Assembly: GCA_947599875.1 (NCBI GenBank)
Contig: CANQFV010000020.1
Coordinates: 1 to 46,788, forward strand
Origin: an uncultured Oscillospiraceae bacterium
GTDB lineage: Bacteria; Bacillota; Clostridia; Oscillospirales; Oscillospiraceae
DNA length: 46,788 bases
Reading direction: 5' to 3'
Shown: positions 32,195-40,586 of the stretch, one piece after another
Layout of the letters: every line of letters starts with the position of its first letter
Numbering within the stretch: the first letter of the stretch is position 1
Translations under genes and position numbers: made by a program
Notes under the pieces: generated by a model
What the model saw: the letters and a program-made list of their open reading frames with translations, nothing else
What the model was told of the DNA's origin: nothing
The model's database searches: none

Positions 32195-34076
32195 GAGCGT
32201 GTACTCCGACGGATCGGAGTATTTTGTCAGCTCCCCGTCGCCGGCCCTGGGCGAGACGGTGCGGGTGCGCCTGCGCCTTTTAGACCGCGCCCCGGTGCGC
32301 CATGTGCTGCTGCGGAGCCTCCATAACGGCCTCCAGGAGTTTCAGGAGATGGAGAAAACCGCCGTCCTCCACGGCCTTCGCTATTACGAGGCCCCCCTCC
32401 GGATGACGGAGAACCGCGTAAGCTACCAGTTTTACCTGGTCACGGACGACGCCGTCTGGTATTACACCCAGCGGGGCGTCACCTCCTGGATGCCGGATCA
32501 CACCTATAATTTCACCCTGCTGGCCGACTACGTCCAGCCGGAGTGGGTGAAGGACGCGGTGTTCTACCAGATCTTCCCGGAGCGCTTTTTCAACGGCGAC
32601 CCCGCCAACGATGTCCGGGATAACGAGTACGCCCTGGACGGCTTCGGGAGTATCCGGATGCCCTCCTGGGACGCCGCCCCCCTGGACTACAGCCGGGGGA
32701 GGTGCATGGACTTTTACGGCGGGGATCTGAACGGCATCCGGGAGAAGCTGCCGTACCTCAAGAACCTGGGCGTCACCTGCCTGTACCTCAACCCCATCTT
32801 CACCGCCCCCTCGGTGCATAAGTACGACTGCGTGGACTTCTTCCATGTGGACCCCCACCTGGGCGGGGACAAGGCCCTGGCGGAGCTGACGGAGGCGGCC
32901 CACCGCATGGGGATCCGGGTGATTTTGGATATCTCCATCAACCACACCGGCGCCCAGCACATGTGGTTTAACCGGGACGGCGTCTTCTTCCCCAGAACAT
33001 CCGGGGCGTATAACAACCCGGACAGCCCTGAGCGGGCGTATTACTTCTTTGACGAAAAGGGCCGCCCCCACTACTGGTGCGGCGTGGAGAGCCTGCCCAC
33101 CCTCAATTACACCTCCCAGGCCCTGCGGGACGTGATCTACCGGGATAAGGACGCCGTATTGCGCAAGTGGCTGAAGTCCCCTTACTGCATTGACGGCTGG
33201 CGCTTTGACGTGGCGGACACCTTCGCCCGGAACGACCGGGTGCAGCTGGCCCACACCCTCTGGCCGGAGATCCGCCGTGCCATCCGGGAGGAGAACCCCC
33301 AGGCGTACATCCTGGCCGAGGACTGGGGGGACTGCGCCCAGTACCTCCAGGGGGATGAGTGGGATTCCCCCATGAACTACTTCGGCTGCGCCAGGGTGAT
33401 CCGCTCCTTCCTGGGCCAGGCGGACAGGCACCTGGGGCGCCTCCCGCAGCTCCGGGGCCTCCGGCTCAAAATGACCGGCCAGGACGTGCGGGAACGGGTT
33501 CTCCAGCACCTGGCCAAGCTGCCCTTTGTCATCCAGCAGAACCAGTTTAACCTTCTGGACAGCCACGACATCGACCGCTTTCACAATGACCCCGCCGTCA
33601 CGCCGGACATGGTTCGGGCGGCGGTGATCTTCCAATTCATGCTCACCGGCGCCGCCAGCATCTACTACGGCGACGAGGTGGACATCGGCGGAACACTCGG
33701 CTCCAACGAGGGCTGCCGCTGGCCCATGCCCTGGCGGGAGAATATGGAGTCCGGGGCCGGCTTCCGCCTCCACCGCACCATGTGCGCGCTGAAGGCCGCC
33801 CACAGGGCCCTGTCCCGCGGCGGGATGAAATTCCTCTACGCCTCCGGGCCGGTTTTCGCCCTGTCCCGCTTCACGCCGGAGGAGGCGTTCGTCGCGGTGT
33901 TCTCCAACAGCGACAGGGCCGAGTCAGTCCCCATCCCCTTTGCGGCGGTGGGCGCCGCCGGGCCGGGGGAGGAGATCTTCGGCGAGAACCCCCACGCCCT
34001 CCCCGGGGAGGACGGATGCACGTTCGTCACCGTGCCCCCCTGCGGGGCGCTGCTGCTCCGGTGCCCCATGCTGTGA
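32166..34076 (+). CDS. GH13 alpha-glycosidase (neopullulanase/maltogenic amylase-like)
   Basis: The 636-residue protein has an N-terminal beta domain like CBM34 (about residues 1-115). The GH13 barrel follows: MDFYGGDLNGIREKLPYLKNLG, DISINHTG, the nucleophile block GWRFDVADTF, the acid block LAEDWGD and LDSHDIDRF. It should hydrolyse cyclodextrins, pullulan or short maltodextrins in the cytoplasm, since no signal peptide is seen. The start is uncertain: GTG at 32166 inside malQ is used, and a GTG at 32178 is possible. Neither has a strong ribosome site, which suggests coupled translation. Confidence 0.9.
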   Translation: MGWTVETWLESVYSDGSEYFVSSPSPALGETVRVRLRLLDRAPVRHVLLRSLHNGLQEFQEMEKTAVLHGLRYYEAPLRMTENRVSYQFYLVTDDAVWYYTQRGVTSWMPDHTYNFTLLADYVQPEWVKDAVFYQIFPERFFNGDPANDVRDNEYALDGFGSIRMPSWDAAPLDYSRGRCMDFYGGDLNGIREKLPYLKNLGVTCLYLNPIFTAPSVHKYDCVDFFHVDPHLGGDKALAELTEAAHRMGIRVILDISINHTGAQHMWFNRDGVFFPRTSGAYNNPDSPERAYYFFDEKGRPHYWCGVESLPTLNYTSQALRDVIYRDKDAVLRKWLKSPYCIDGWRFDVADTFARNDRVQLAHTLWPEIRRAIREENPQAYILAEDWGDCAQYLQGDEWDSPMNYFGCARVIRSFLGQADRHLGRLPQLRGLRLKMTGQDVRERVLQHLAKLPFVIQQNQFNLLDSHDIDRFHNDPAVTPDMVRAAVIFQFMLTGAASIYYGDEVDIGGTLGSNEGCRWPMPWRENMESGAGFRLHRTMCALKAAHRALSRGGMKFLYASGPVFALSRFTPEEAFVAVFSNSDRAESVPIPFAAVGAAGPGEEIFGENPHALPGEDGCTFVTVPPCGALLLRCPML

Positions 34077-34136
34077 CACCCCGGCTTCGCCCGGCATAGG
34101 ATGCTCCAGACGCGCAGGCGTCAACTGATTAGGAAG

Positions 34137-34382
34137 ATGACCGTGTTTACCTATACCGTGCAGAGGGGCGAGAGCGCCCGGTCTGTGGCGTGGAAGTTTA
34201 TGGTCTCCCAGGCCGCCCTGACCCGGGAGAACGAGACCCCCTTTTACGAGGGGCAGAAGGTCACAGTTCCCGTGTGCATCCTGACCCTCCCCCCGTCAGC
34301 CGGGCAGAACCGGGCGGACTACTACCAGGTCCCCCCGTCAGCCATCGTGTCCCGCCCCGGCACCGAAAACATCATATTTTGA
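34137..34382 (+). CDS. Small LysM-like domain protein
   Basis: The 81-residue product contains one LysM-like unit, YTVQRGESARSVAWKFMVSQAALTRENETPFYEGQKVTVPV, followed by a Pro/Ser-rich tail. No signal peptide is visible, so a peptidoglycan role is unclear. The start was set at 34137 (ATG after a weak TAGGAAG). An ATG at 34101 would add 12 residues. It lies 60 bp after the glycosidase and is followed at once by a repeat block. Confidence 0.65.
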   Translation: MTVFTYTVQRGESARSVAWKFMVSQAALTRENETPFYEGQKVTVPVCILTLPPSAGQNRADYYQVPPSAIVSRPGTENIIF

Positions 34383-34388
34383 GCTGGC

Positions 34389-34616
34389 TTGGAAGGCCGC
34401 AGGGGCACGCTGGCGAGGGAAGCTTTTAGCGGACTTCCCACCCTGGCGGTAACCCCTGCGGCCTTCCAATGCCAATAGGACGCGTGCGGAAAAGCCCCCT
34501 GGAATTCTGCGGAATTCCAGGGGGCTTTTCCTGCTGCCGCGCTGCGCGACCAGTCTGCGGACTGGACACTTGCGCGGCAAGAGGGATTTTTTGCGAGGCA
34601 AAGCCCCGCAAAAAAT
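34389..34616 (+). repeat. Composite hairpin repeat, copy 4 (D-A-B-C)
   Basis: A long D-type structure comes first, with 17-base perfect arms TTGGAAGGCCGCAGGGG (34389-34405) and 34453-34469 enclosing a GGGAAG/CTTCCC inner stem. Then come the linker, A (34488-34531, 20-base arms around GAATTC-TGCG-GAATTC), B (34536-34578, inner CCAGTC-TGCG-GACTGG) and C (34586-34616, GCGAGGCAAAGCCCCGC tip). Module E follows to about 34680. The stretch 34383-34917 has no credible gene. Confidence 0.87.
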
Positions 34617-34682
34617 ATTGGAATTGGGGGAGCGGGTCGGGGCAGTTTCCGTTGATTGGAGGCCTTGACCCGGCGCTACAGA

Positions 34683-34729
34683 GGGACGGTTCTTTAGTCC
34701 CACCTGCGGTGTGACAAAAAAACCGTCCC
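34683..34729. repeat. GGGACGGTTCTTT inverted repeat, copy F4
   Basis: GGGACGGTTCTTTAGTCCC begins at 34683 and AAAAAAACCGTCCC ends at 34729, with CACCTGCGGTGTGAC between. It adjoins module E just as copy F2 does at 3981-4027, in opposite orientation. Confidence 0.8.
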
Positions 34730-34755
34730 TCAAGTCCCGCCTTTTACGGAGGCCT

Positions 34756-34888
34756 GGGGACGGCATACCGGGGCCCCACGCAATTATGATTGCGTGGGGA
34801 GAGGAGGAGCAAAGCCCGCGCCTGAGCCGTCACGCTCGCGTGGCGGCGAGGTTAAGCGGCTCTCGCGACGACGAAAGGAACCGTCCCC
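34756..34888. repeat. Degraded F element with inserted hairpin
   Basis: GGGGACGG at 34756-34763 and CCGTCCCC at 34881-34888 face each other across 117 bp. That interval holds a perfect 11 bp hairpin, CCCCACGCAAT (34774-34784) against 34789-34799. It ends 30 bp from the mutY stop. Confidence 0.6.
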
Positions 34889-34917
34889 GTGTAACACCTG
34901 CCCCCGTAGAGGCATCC

Positions 34918-35967
34918 TTATGCCTTTTTCGCCAGCCTCTTCCAAAATTCAAATGCCGACGGAATGGCGTCCTCCTCCCGCACTTCCCGGGGCGTCCGCC
35001 ACACATACGGCCCCGCCTCCGCGCCGCAGGCGACGAGGAAGCCCCGCATCCGCCACTCCACATGGGTGAAGAGATGCTTTGCCTCCCCGCAAGGCTCTAT
35101 GGACATTGGCTCCAGCTCAGAGAGCATTGGCCCCAGCTGCTCCGCCGTCAAAAATCCCTCCAGATTGGGAAACTCCCACATCCCGGCCAGAAGCCCCGTC
35201 TCGGGCCTGCGCCGCAGGGCGTACTTCCCGCCGCACCGGAGGAGGAGAACCGTCCGCTCCTCCACCCGCCGGGCCTTTTTGGGCAGACGCACAGGCAGCT
35301 GCGCCGTCTCACCCCGCTCCCGGGCAAGACACAGCGCCGCCAGGGGACAGCTGCTGCACCGGGCGGCTCCCTTGGGCAGGCAGACCGTCTCCCCCAGCTC
35401 CATCAGCCCCTCGGTGAGGGCGCCGGCGTCCCGGCCGGAGGGGTAGAGCTTCCGCAGAAGCTCCCGCATCTCACCCCGCGTCCGGGGATTCAGGGCGTCG
35501 TCCCGCCGCGCCGTGAGGCGCAGCAGCACCCGCAGTACGTTGCCGTCCACCGCCGGTTCCGGCTCCCCGAAGGCGATGGACGCCACGGCCCCCGCCGTGT
35601 AGTCCCCGATCCCCGGCAGATCACGGAGCGCCCGATAATCCCGGGGCAGCTCCCCGCCGTACTGCTCCACAAGCACCCCGGCGCACTTGCGCAGATTCCT
35701 GGCCCGGCTGTAGTAGCCAAGCCCCTCCCAGAGCTTTAACAGCTCCTCCTCCGGCACATCTGCCAGCGCCCTCACATCCGGGAGCCGCTCCATAAACCGG
35801 AGATAGTAGGGGATGATCGCCTCGATCCGCGTCTGCTGGAGCATGACCTCCGAGATCCAGACGGCGTATGGCGTGGGATGCTCCCGCCAGGGTAGGGGAC
35901 GCCGGTTCTCCCGGTGCCACCGGAGTACCTCCGGTATGGCGTCAGCCACTCTCTGAGATTCCTTCAC
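34918..35967 (-). CDS. mutY: A/G-specific adenine glycosylase
   Basis: The 349-residue enzyme removes adenine mispaired with 8-oxoguanine. The glycosylase domain has PYAVWISEVMLQQTRIEAI with the catalytic Glu, the helix-hairpin-helix LPGIGDYTAGAVASIAFG and the catalytic Asp in AVDGNVLRV. The [4Fe-4S] cluster loop is CLPKGAARCSSCPLAALC. A C-terminal NUDIX-like recognition domain is present (ALRRRPETGLLAGMWEFPN). It stands alone on the minus strand between repeats and pckG. Confidence 0.95.
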   Translation of the reverse strand: MKESQRVADAIPEVLRWHRENRRPLPWREHPTPYAVWISEVMLQQTRIEAIIPYYLRFMERLPDVRALADVPEEELLKLWEGLGYYSRARNLRKCAGVLVEQYGGELPRDYRALRDLPGIGDYTAGAVASIAFGEPEPAVDGNVLRVLLRLTARRDDALNPRTRGEMRELLRKLYPSGRDAGALTEGLMELGETVCLPKGAARCSSCPLAALCLARERGETAQLPVRLPKKARRVEERTVLLLRCGGKYALRRRPETGLLAGMWEFPNLEGFLTAEQLGPMLSELEPMSIEPCGEAKHLFTHVEWRMRGFLVACGAEAGPYVWRTPREVREEDAIPSAFEFWKRLAKKA

Positions 35968-36057
35968 CCCGCCGCCTCCTTTTGCGGAAAAATCAGACGC
36001 CCGCGCCGCCCCAGGCGGCCTGCGGAAAAATTCAATGCCGGCTTTTCACAAACCGTG

Positions 36058-36091
36058 AAACTCGGAGACGCCTTGCGGTATCTCCGAGTTT
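36058..36091 (-). terminator. Hairpin after pckG
   Basis: AAACTCGGAGA (36058-36068) pairs perfectly with TCTCCGAGTTT (36081-36091). The 12-base loop and the position 11 bp past the pckG stop fit a terminator, although the T-run is short. Confidence 0.65.
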
Positions 36092-36101
36092 CGGAAAAAG
36101 T

Positions 36102-37874
36102 TTATTTCAGGTTGTTCTCCAGAGTCTCCAGGTTCTCCTCCAGCTCGTGGGGGAGCTTGCCCTCGCCGACCTCATCGAAGAACTTGCGGATGTCGGCGGC
36201 CTCGTCCTTCCAGACCTCCTTGTCGATGGTGAGAAGATCCTTCAGCGTCTCGGGGCTCACCTCGTCCTCGATGCCCTCCAGATTGATGTCCTCGGGCCTG
36301 GGCATGTAGCCGATGGGGGTCTCCACGGCGTCCACCTCGCCGGCGCAGCGCTTCAGGATCCACTCCAGAACACGCATGTTGTCGCCGAAGCCCGGCCACA
36401 GGAAGTGTCCCTCCTCGTCGGTGCGGAACCAGTTGACGTGGAAGATCTTGGGGAGCTTGGTAACCCGCTTATCGTGGCCCATGTCGATCCAGTGCTGCCA
36501 ATAGTCGGCCACATGGTAGCCGATGAAGGGCCGCATGGACATGGGGTCGCGGCGAACCACGCCCACGGCGCCGGTGGCTGCGGCAGTCGTCTCGGAGGCC
36601 ACGGTAGCGCCTACAAACACGCCGTGATTCCAATCCCGGGACTGATAGACCAGGGGAGCGGTGCGGGCGCGGCGTCCGCCGAAGAGCATGGCATCCAGGG
36701 GCACGCCCTGGGGATTATCAAACTCCTTGGAGAGGCAGGGGCAGTTGCGGGCCGGAGCGGTGAAGCGGGAGTTGGGATGCGCGCCCTTGGAGCCGTCGGC
36801 CGGATCCCAGGGCTCGCCCTTCCAGTTGAGAGCGTCCTTGGGGGGATTCTTGTCCATGCCCTCCCACCAGACGGTTCCGTCCGGCTTCAGTACCACGTTG
36901 GTGAAGATGGTGTTCTTCTTGGTGGACATCATGGCGTTGGGGTTGGATTTCATGGAGGTGCCGGGGGCCACGCCGAAGAAGCCGTTCTCCGGGTTCACGG
37001 CCCACAGACGCCCGTCGGGGCCGGGACGGATCCAGGCGATGTCGTCGCCCACGGTCCAGACCTTGTAGCCCTTCTTCTGATATCCCTCGGGGGGGATGAG
37101 CATGGCAAGGTTGGTCTTGCCGCAGGCGGAGGGGAAGGCGGCGGAGATGTAATGCACCTCGCCGTTGGGGAACTCCACACCCAGGATCAGCATATGCTCG
37201 GCCATCCAGCCCTCGTCACGGCCCAGGCAAGAGGCGATGCGCAGGGCAAAGCACTTTTTGCCAAGAAGCACGTTTCCGCCGTAGCCGGAGTTGACGGACA
37301 TGATGGTGTTCTCCTGGGGGAAGTGGACGATATACCGCTTCTCGGCGTCCAGATCCGCCTTGGCGTGAAGACCCTTGATGAAATCGGGGCTGTCGCCCAG
37401 GGCGTCGTAAACGTCAAGGCCAACTCTCGTCATAATGGCCATAGACACCACGACGTAGATGGAGTCGGTAAGCTCAATGCCGTATTTGGCGAAGGGGGAA
37501 CCCACAATGGACATGGAGTAGGGGATGACATACATGGTGCGGCCCTTCATAGCGCCGTCATAGATCCCGTCCAGGAGCTTGTGCATCTCCTTGGGGTCCA
37601 TCCAGTTGTTGGTAGGGCCGGCGTCCTCCTTCTTCTCACAGCAGATAAAAGTGCGATCCTCCACACGGGCCACGTCGTTCAGGGCGGAGCGGTGATACAC
37701 GCACCCGGGAAGCTCCTCGCCGTTGAGCTTTACAAGCTCCCCGGTCTTGTAGGCCTCCTGGCGAAGCTCCTCCAGCTGCTCCTCGGAGCCGTCGATCCAC
37801 ACGATCTTGTCGGGCTTGGTGAGAGCGGCCATCTGGTCGATCCATGTGAGGACTGCCTTGTTTTTGGTGTACAT
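36102..37874 (-). CDS. pckG: Phosphoenolpyruvate carboxykinase (GTP)
   Basis: The 590-residue enzyme interconverts oxaloacetate and PEP with GTP/GDP. In anaerobes it often runs toward oxaloacetate for succinate or for anaplerosis. The active-site loop is SAAFPSACGKTNLAML with the reactive Cys251 and the P-loop Lys253. Other GTP-type signatures are NSGYGGNVLLGKKCFALRIAS and FGGRRARTAPLVYQSRDW. The start at 37874 follows AAGGAGG by nine bases. A longer in-frame start at 37919 would cross the promoter. Confidence 0.96.
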   Translation of the reverse strand: MYTKNKAVLTWIDQMAALTKPDKIVWIDGSEEQLEELRQEAYKTGELVKLNGEELPGCVYHRSALNDVARVEDRTFICCEKKEDAGPTNNWMDPKEMHKLLDGIYDGAMKGRTMYVIPYSMSIVGSPFAKYGIELTDSIYVVVSMAIMTRVGLDVYDALGDSPDFIKGLHAKADLDAEKRYIVHFPQENTIMSVNSGYGGNVLLGKKCFALRIASCLGRDEGWMAEHMLILGVEFPNGEVHYISAAFPSACGKTNLAMLIPPEGYQKKGYKVWTVGDDIAWIRPGPDGRLWAVNPENGFFGVAPGTSMKSNPNAMMSTKKNTIFTNVVLKPDGTVWWEGMDKNPPKDALNWKGEPWDPADGSKGAHPNSRFTAPARNCPCLSKEFDNPQGVPLDAMLFGGRRARTAPLVYQSRDWNHGVFVGATVASETTAAATGAVGVVRRDPMSMRPFIGYHVADYWQHWIDMGHDKRVTKLPKIFHVNWFRTDEEGHFLWPGFGDNMRVLEWILKRCAGEVDAVETPIGYMPRPEDINLEGIEDEVSPETLKDLLTIDKEVWKDEAADIRKFFDEVGEGKLPHELEENLETLENNLK

Positions 37875-37917
37875 GCGAACAAACCTCCTTGTAGAGATAC
37901 AATTTTCTCTGTATATC

Positions 37918-37947
37918 ATTCTACACGAAACGGCGGCTTTTTTTCAA
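37918..37947 (-). promoter_or_regulatory. Promoter of pckG
   Basis: On the minus strand, TTGAAA (37942-37947) and TAGAAT (37918-37923) are 18 bp apart. The leader to the start codon is about 40 nt and contains AGAGA...TCTCT as a small dyad. Confidence 0.6.
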
Positions 37948-38066
37948 CGTCACACATGACAAATTCTTACCGGGCAAGATCAATTTTTTGATGTAGTTTA
38001 CTTTAGAGAAGCGTTTCTCCGATGCACCGGAGACAGGGCAAAACGCCCGCAGGGGAAACTGAGTAG

Positions 38067-38135
38067 GCAGGACACGGGGACGGTTTTTTTGTCCCACCGG
38101 CCTGCGCAGACGTATCCCGTCCCCGTGTCCTGCCC
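38067..38135 (-). repeat. F-type inverted repeat at the end of rsmA
   Basis: Perfect 18-base arms GGCAGGACACGGGGACGG (38067-38084) and 38118-38135 flank TTTTTTTGTCCCACC and a GCCTGCGCAG centre. The arm contains the GGGGACGG core of the F family but is longer. It touches the rsmA stop codon, so it may terminate that transcript. Confidence 0.75.
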
Positions 38136-38992
38136 TAAATCCTCCTCTCGATTTGCCTTGTCAGGGCGGCGAAGGCCGCCATATCCAGCGCCTCGCCCCG
38201 GACTCCGGCGGGCAGCCCCGCGTCCAGGACGGCCCGGGCCGCCTCCGCCTTGTCCAGTGCCCCGGAAAATCCCGCCGCCAGGGCGTTTTCCAGCGTCTTT
38301 CGCCGCTGATTGAAGGCCGCACGGACTACGCGGAAAAAGAGCTGCTCATTCACCTTTTCCGCCGGCCTCTCCCGGCGCGTCAGGCGGATGACGGAGCTTG
38401 TCACCCGCGGACTTGGCTGGAAGCACTGGGGCGGCACGTCGAAGAGCCGCTCCGGCACGGTGTAAAAATTCACATAGATCCCAAACGCCCCGTAATCCGC
38501 CGTCCCGGGCCTGGCGCAGATGCGCATCGCCACCTCCCGCTGGATCATCACGGTGATGCTCCCAAAAAGCCCGGAGCCGATGAGCTTTGTGAGGACGGGG
38601 GAGGTGATGTTGTACGGCAGATTGGCGCAGACGGCGGGGGAGAGACCCGGGAAGTATTCCTCTACCAGGGCCGCCACGTCGGCCTTCATCACATCCTGCC
38701 GCAGGACAGTGAGATTCTCAAAATGCCCCACCGTCTCCCGCAGCACCGGCACCAGCCGCTCATCCACCTCCAGCGCCACGACCCGCCCCGCCCGCAGGCA
38801 AAGCTCCTGGGTCAGGCACCCCACGCCGGGGCCGATCTCCAGCACCCCCGTGTCCCGGCCGGCGCCGGACTCCCGGGCGATCCGCTCCGGCACACGCGGA
38901 TCGATGAGAAAATTCTGTCCCTTGGACTTCTGAAACGTAAACCCGTGTCTGGCCAGCAGGGCGCCGACTTCCTTTATATCGCAAAGCTCCAT
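38135..38992 (-). CDS. rsmA: 16S rRNA (adenine1518/1519-N6) dimethyltransferase
   Basis: The 285-residue enzyme dimethylates the two adjacent adenines of helix 45 in 16S rRNA during small-subunit maturation. Signatures are GQNFLIDPRVPERIA, the SAM motif EIGPGVGCLTQEL and the catalytic ANLPYNITSPVL. A C-terminal helical domain follows (VVRAAFNQRRKTLENAL). It lies 87 bp downstream of the G5/3D protein gene, the same neighbourhood as in other Firmicutes, where yabE, rnmV and ksgA adjoin. The rnmV gene is missing between them here. Confidence 0.95.
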   Translation of the reverse strand: MELCDIKEVGALLARHGFTFQKSKGQNFLIDPRVPERIARESGAGRDTGVLEIGPGVGCLTQELCLRAGRVVALEVDERLVPVLRETVGHFENLTVLRQDVMKADVAALVEEYFPGLSPAVCANLPYNITSPVLTKLIGSGLFGSITVMIQREVAMRICARPGTADYGAFGIYVNFYTVPERLFDVPPQCFQPSPRVTSSVIRLTRRERPAEKVNEQLFFRVVRAAFNQRRKTLENALAAGFSGALDKAEAARAVLDAGLPAGVRGEALDMAAFAALTRQIERRI

Positions 38993-39033
38993 AAAACCCC
39001 TCCGGTGCGTGATACACCCATCTTAACACAAAT

Positions 39034-39060
39034 CCCCTCCGGGCACAATGCCCGAAGGGG
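39034..39060 (-). terminator. Hairpin between the G5/3D gene and rsmA
   Basis: CCCCTCCGGGC (39034-39044) and GCCCGAAGGGG (39050-39060) pair with one mismatch around a 5-base loop, 19 bp past the upstream gene's stop. The following T-run on the minus strand is weak. Confidence 0.55.
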
Positions 39061-39079
39061 AACCGAATTACATGAAATA

Positions 39080-40315
39080 TTAGTCCAGCACATACACCGT
39101 GGCCTGGCGGACGCCGAACTGGCGGCACTCCTCCTCCGTCTCAAAGAAGAGGTCAATAATATCGCTGCCTGGCGTATCTCCCACCACCGCGGGGCCGTAG
39201 GTGTATTTCCCGTCGTTGGTGACTATGTAGACCCGCGTTCCCCGGGGCAGGGTGGAGGGCAGGGCCGCCACGATCCCCACCTGGACCGGCACGCCGGAGG
39301 AGGTCATGCTCCCGGCGGCGTAGGAATAGGCCGTGGCCTTCATACTCACCGTCTTGGAGTAGGACAAAGTCTCGCCCGTGGACGTGGTCACCGTCCCGCC
39401 CTGATCCGTCACGGTGTGATTGTTCTTCGCGCCGGATCCCGTATTTCCTGTGGACGTGTCCGCTTTAGTCTCCGTTTTAGTCTCCGTTTTAGTCTCCGTC
39501 TTGGTATCTGTCTTGGTATCCGTCTTGTTGCCGGTGCCGGTATCCGTGTTTTTATTTGTATTGGTATTGGAACCGGTGTTCGTATTCGTATTTGTCTTGG
39601 TATCCGTCTTCTTGGTGGAGGTGGTTGTCTTGGCCGGGGCCTTCGTCCCTCTGGCGATCACCTGGGCCACAGGCTCCGTGACCGTCTCCTCGCCCACCTG
39701 CTCCCTGGAATCCTCCACACCGTCAATGTACTTTACCCGGTAGATCAGCTTCTTCTCGCCGTCCGCCCCCTGGGTCAGGGTCTTCTCCTTTCCCTTCTCA
39801 AGGGAGCTGTCGTCCTTGTACTGGGTGGCAAAGGGCACGCTCACCCGTTCCTCCGCCTCGCCCCAGGTCACACGCCGGATGGTCACCTCCAGCCCGTCCG
39901 TGACAGGCGTCTCCGGGCTCCGGGAAATCAGATCCTCCTCGCCCAGGCCCACCTCCATCGCGTCCAGCAGCTGGCCCACATTTCCGCCCGACGCCCGGAC
40001 ATGCCTCTCCTCGCCGTCCACGTTCACCGTGACATCCAGCGGATCAAAAAGCCGCACAGCCGTGTACGACCCCTCATCCGTCACCTCGCAGATGTAGTCC
40101 TCCGTCTCATATCCGCACTGCCGCACAAGCTCCTCCACGTCGGCGGCGGGGGAGGCGGGGATCACGGAGACATCCGCGCCGTGGCAGACCAGATAATACT
40201 CCGGCTCGTCGGCCATATCGGCGGAGAAGGACAGCCCCAGCGCCATCGCGGGTATCACCGCCGCGGCCGCCAGAGCCATTGCCGCCGCTTTTTTCAACCG
40301 GCGCCTGTCTCTCAT
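39080..40315 (-). CDS. G5 and 3D domain cell-wall protein (YabE/RpfB-like)
   Basis: The 411-residue protein has a signal-anchor helix (AAAMALAAAAVIPAMALGLSF) and ubiquitin-like DUF348 region(s) (VRLFDPLDVTVNVDGEERHV...GLEVTIRRV). A G5 domain follows (VSVPFATQYKDDSSLEKG...VAQVIARGT), then a Thr/Lys/Asn-rich linker of about 80 residues with TKTE repeats. The C-terminal 3D domain (MKATAYS...PRGTRVYIVTNDGKYTYGPAVVGD...DIIDLFF) carries the catalytic Asp residues of MltA-like lytic enzymes. It should cleave or remodel peptidoglycan outside the cell. The start was set at 40315 (AAAGGAGG upstream). A perfect sigma-A promoter drives it. Confidence 0.9.
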   Translation of the reverse strand: MRDRRRLKKAAAMALAAAAVIPAMALGLSFSADMADEPEYYLVCHGADVSVIPASPAADVEELVRQCGYETEDYICEVTDEGSYTAVRLFDPLDVTVNVDGEERHVRASGGNVGQLLDAMEVGLGEEDLISRSPETPVTDGLEVTIRRVTWGEAEERVSVPFATQYKDDSSLEKGKEKTLTQGADGEKKLIYRVKYIDGVEDSREQVGEETVTEPVAQVIARGTKAPAKTTTSTKKTDTKTNTNTNTGSNTNTNKNTDTGTGNKTDTKTDTKTETKTETKTETKADTSTGNTGSGAKNNHTVTDQGGTVTTSTGETLSYSKTVSMKATAYSYAAGSMTSSGVPVQVGIVAALPSTLPRGTRVYIVTNDGKYTYGPAVVGDTPGSDIIDLFFETEEECRQFGVRQATVYVLD

Positions 40316-40379
40316 GGGGATCCTCCTTTCCCAGCTTCGGACAAAGGTAACAAAAGGTAACAAAATCATTACAATCCGG

Positions 40380-40408
40380 ATTATAGCCCTAAAAAGCCCC
40401 TGTGTCAA
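40380..40408 (-). promoter_or_regulatory. Consensus promoter of the G5/3D gene
   Basis: On the minus strand, TTGACA (40403-40408) and TATAAT (40380-40385) are both perfect, with a 17 bp spacer. The leader contains two direct copies of TTTTGTTACC (about 40346-40365). Confidence 0.88.
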
Positions 40409-40586
40409 GAACTATTTTCCGCGAAAACACCCGATATCCCCGTCTACACGGGATTTTCCGTAAAAATTTCAAAAAATTGTTGTAAAAACCGCCGGAATAT
40501 AATAAAATAAATACTTGGGCGTGTGACCGTATGGCCTGCGGGCCGGCGCGCCGGCAGAGAGATTTACCGCTTACGGGTGTCGAGAT

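Noticed and set aside
32280-33803. Minus-strand frame of about 507 codons opposite the GH13 gene
   Set aside because: Shadow of a well-supported GH13 enzyme. No domain or ribosome site was seen.
35868-40360. Two plus-strand frames of more than 700 codons opposite mutY/pckG and opposite rsmA/the G5-3D gene
   Set aside because: Both run across several real genes and their terminators on the other strand, and their translations are low-complexity. They are codon-bias shadows.
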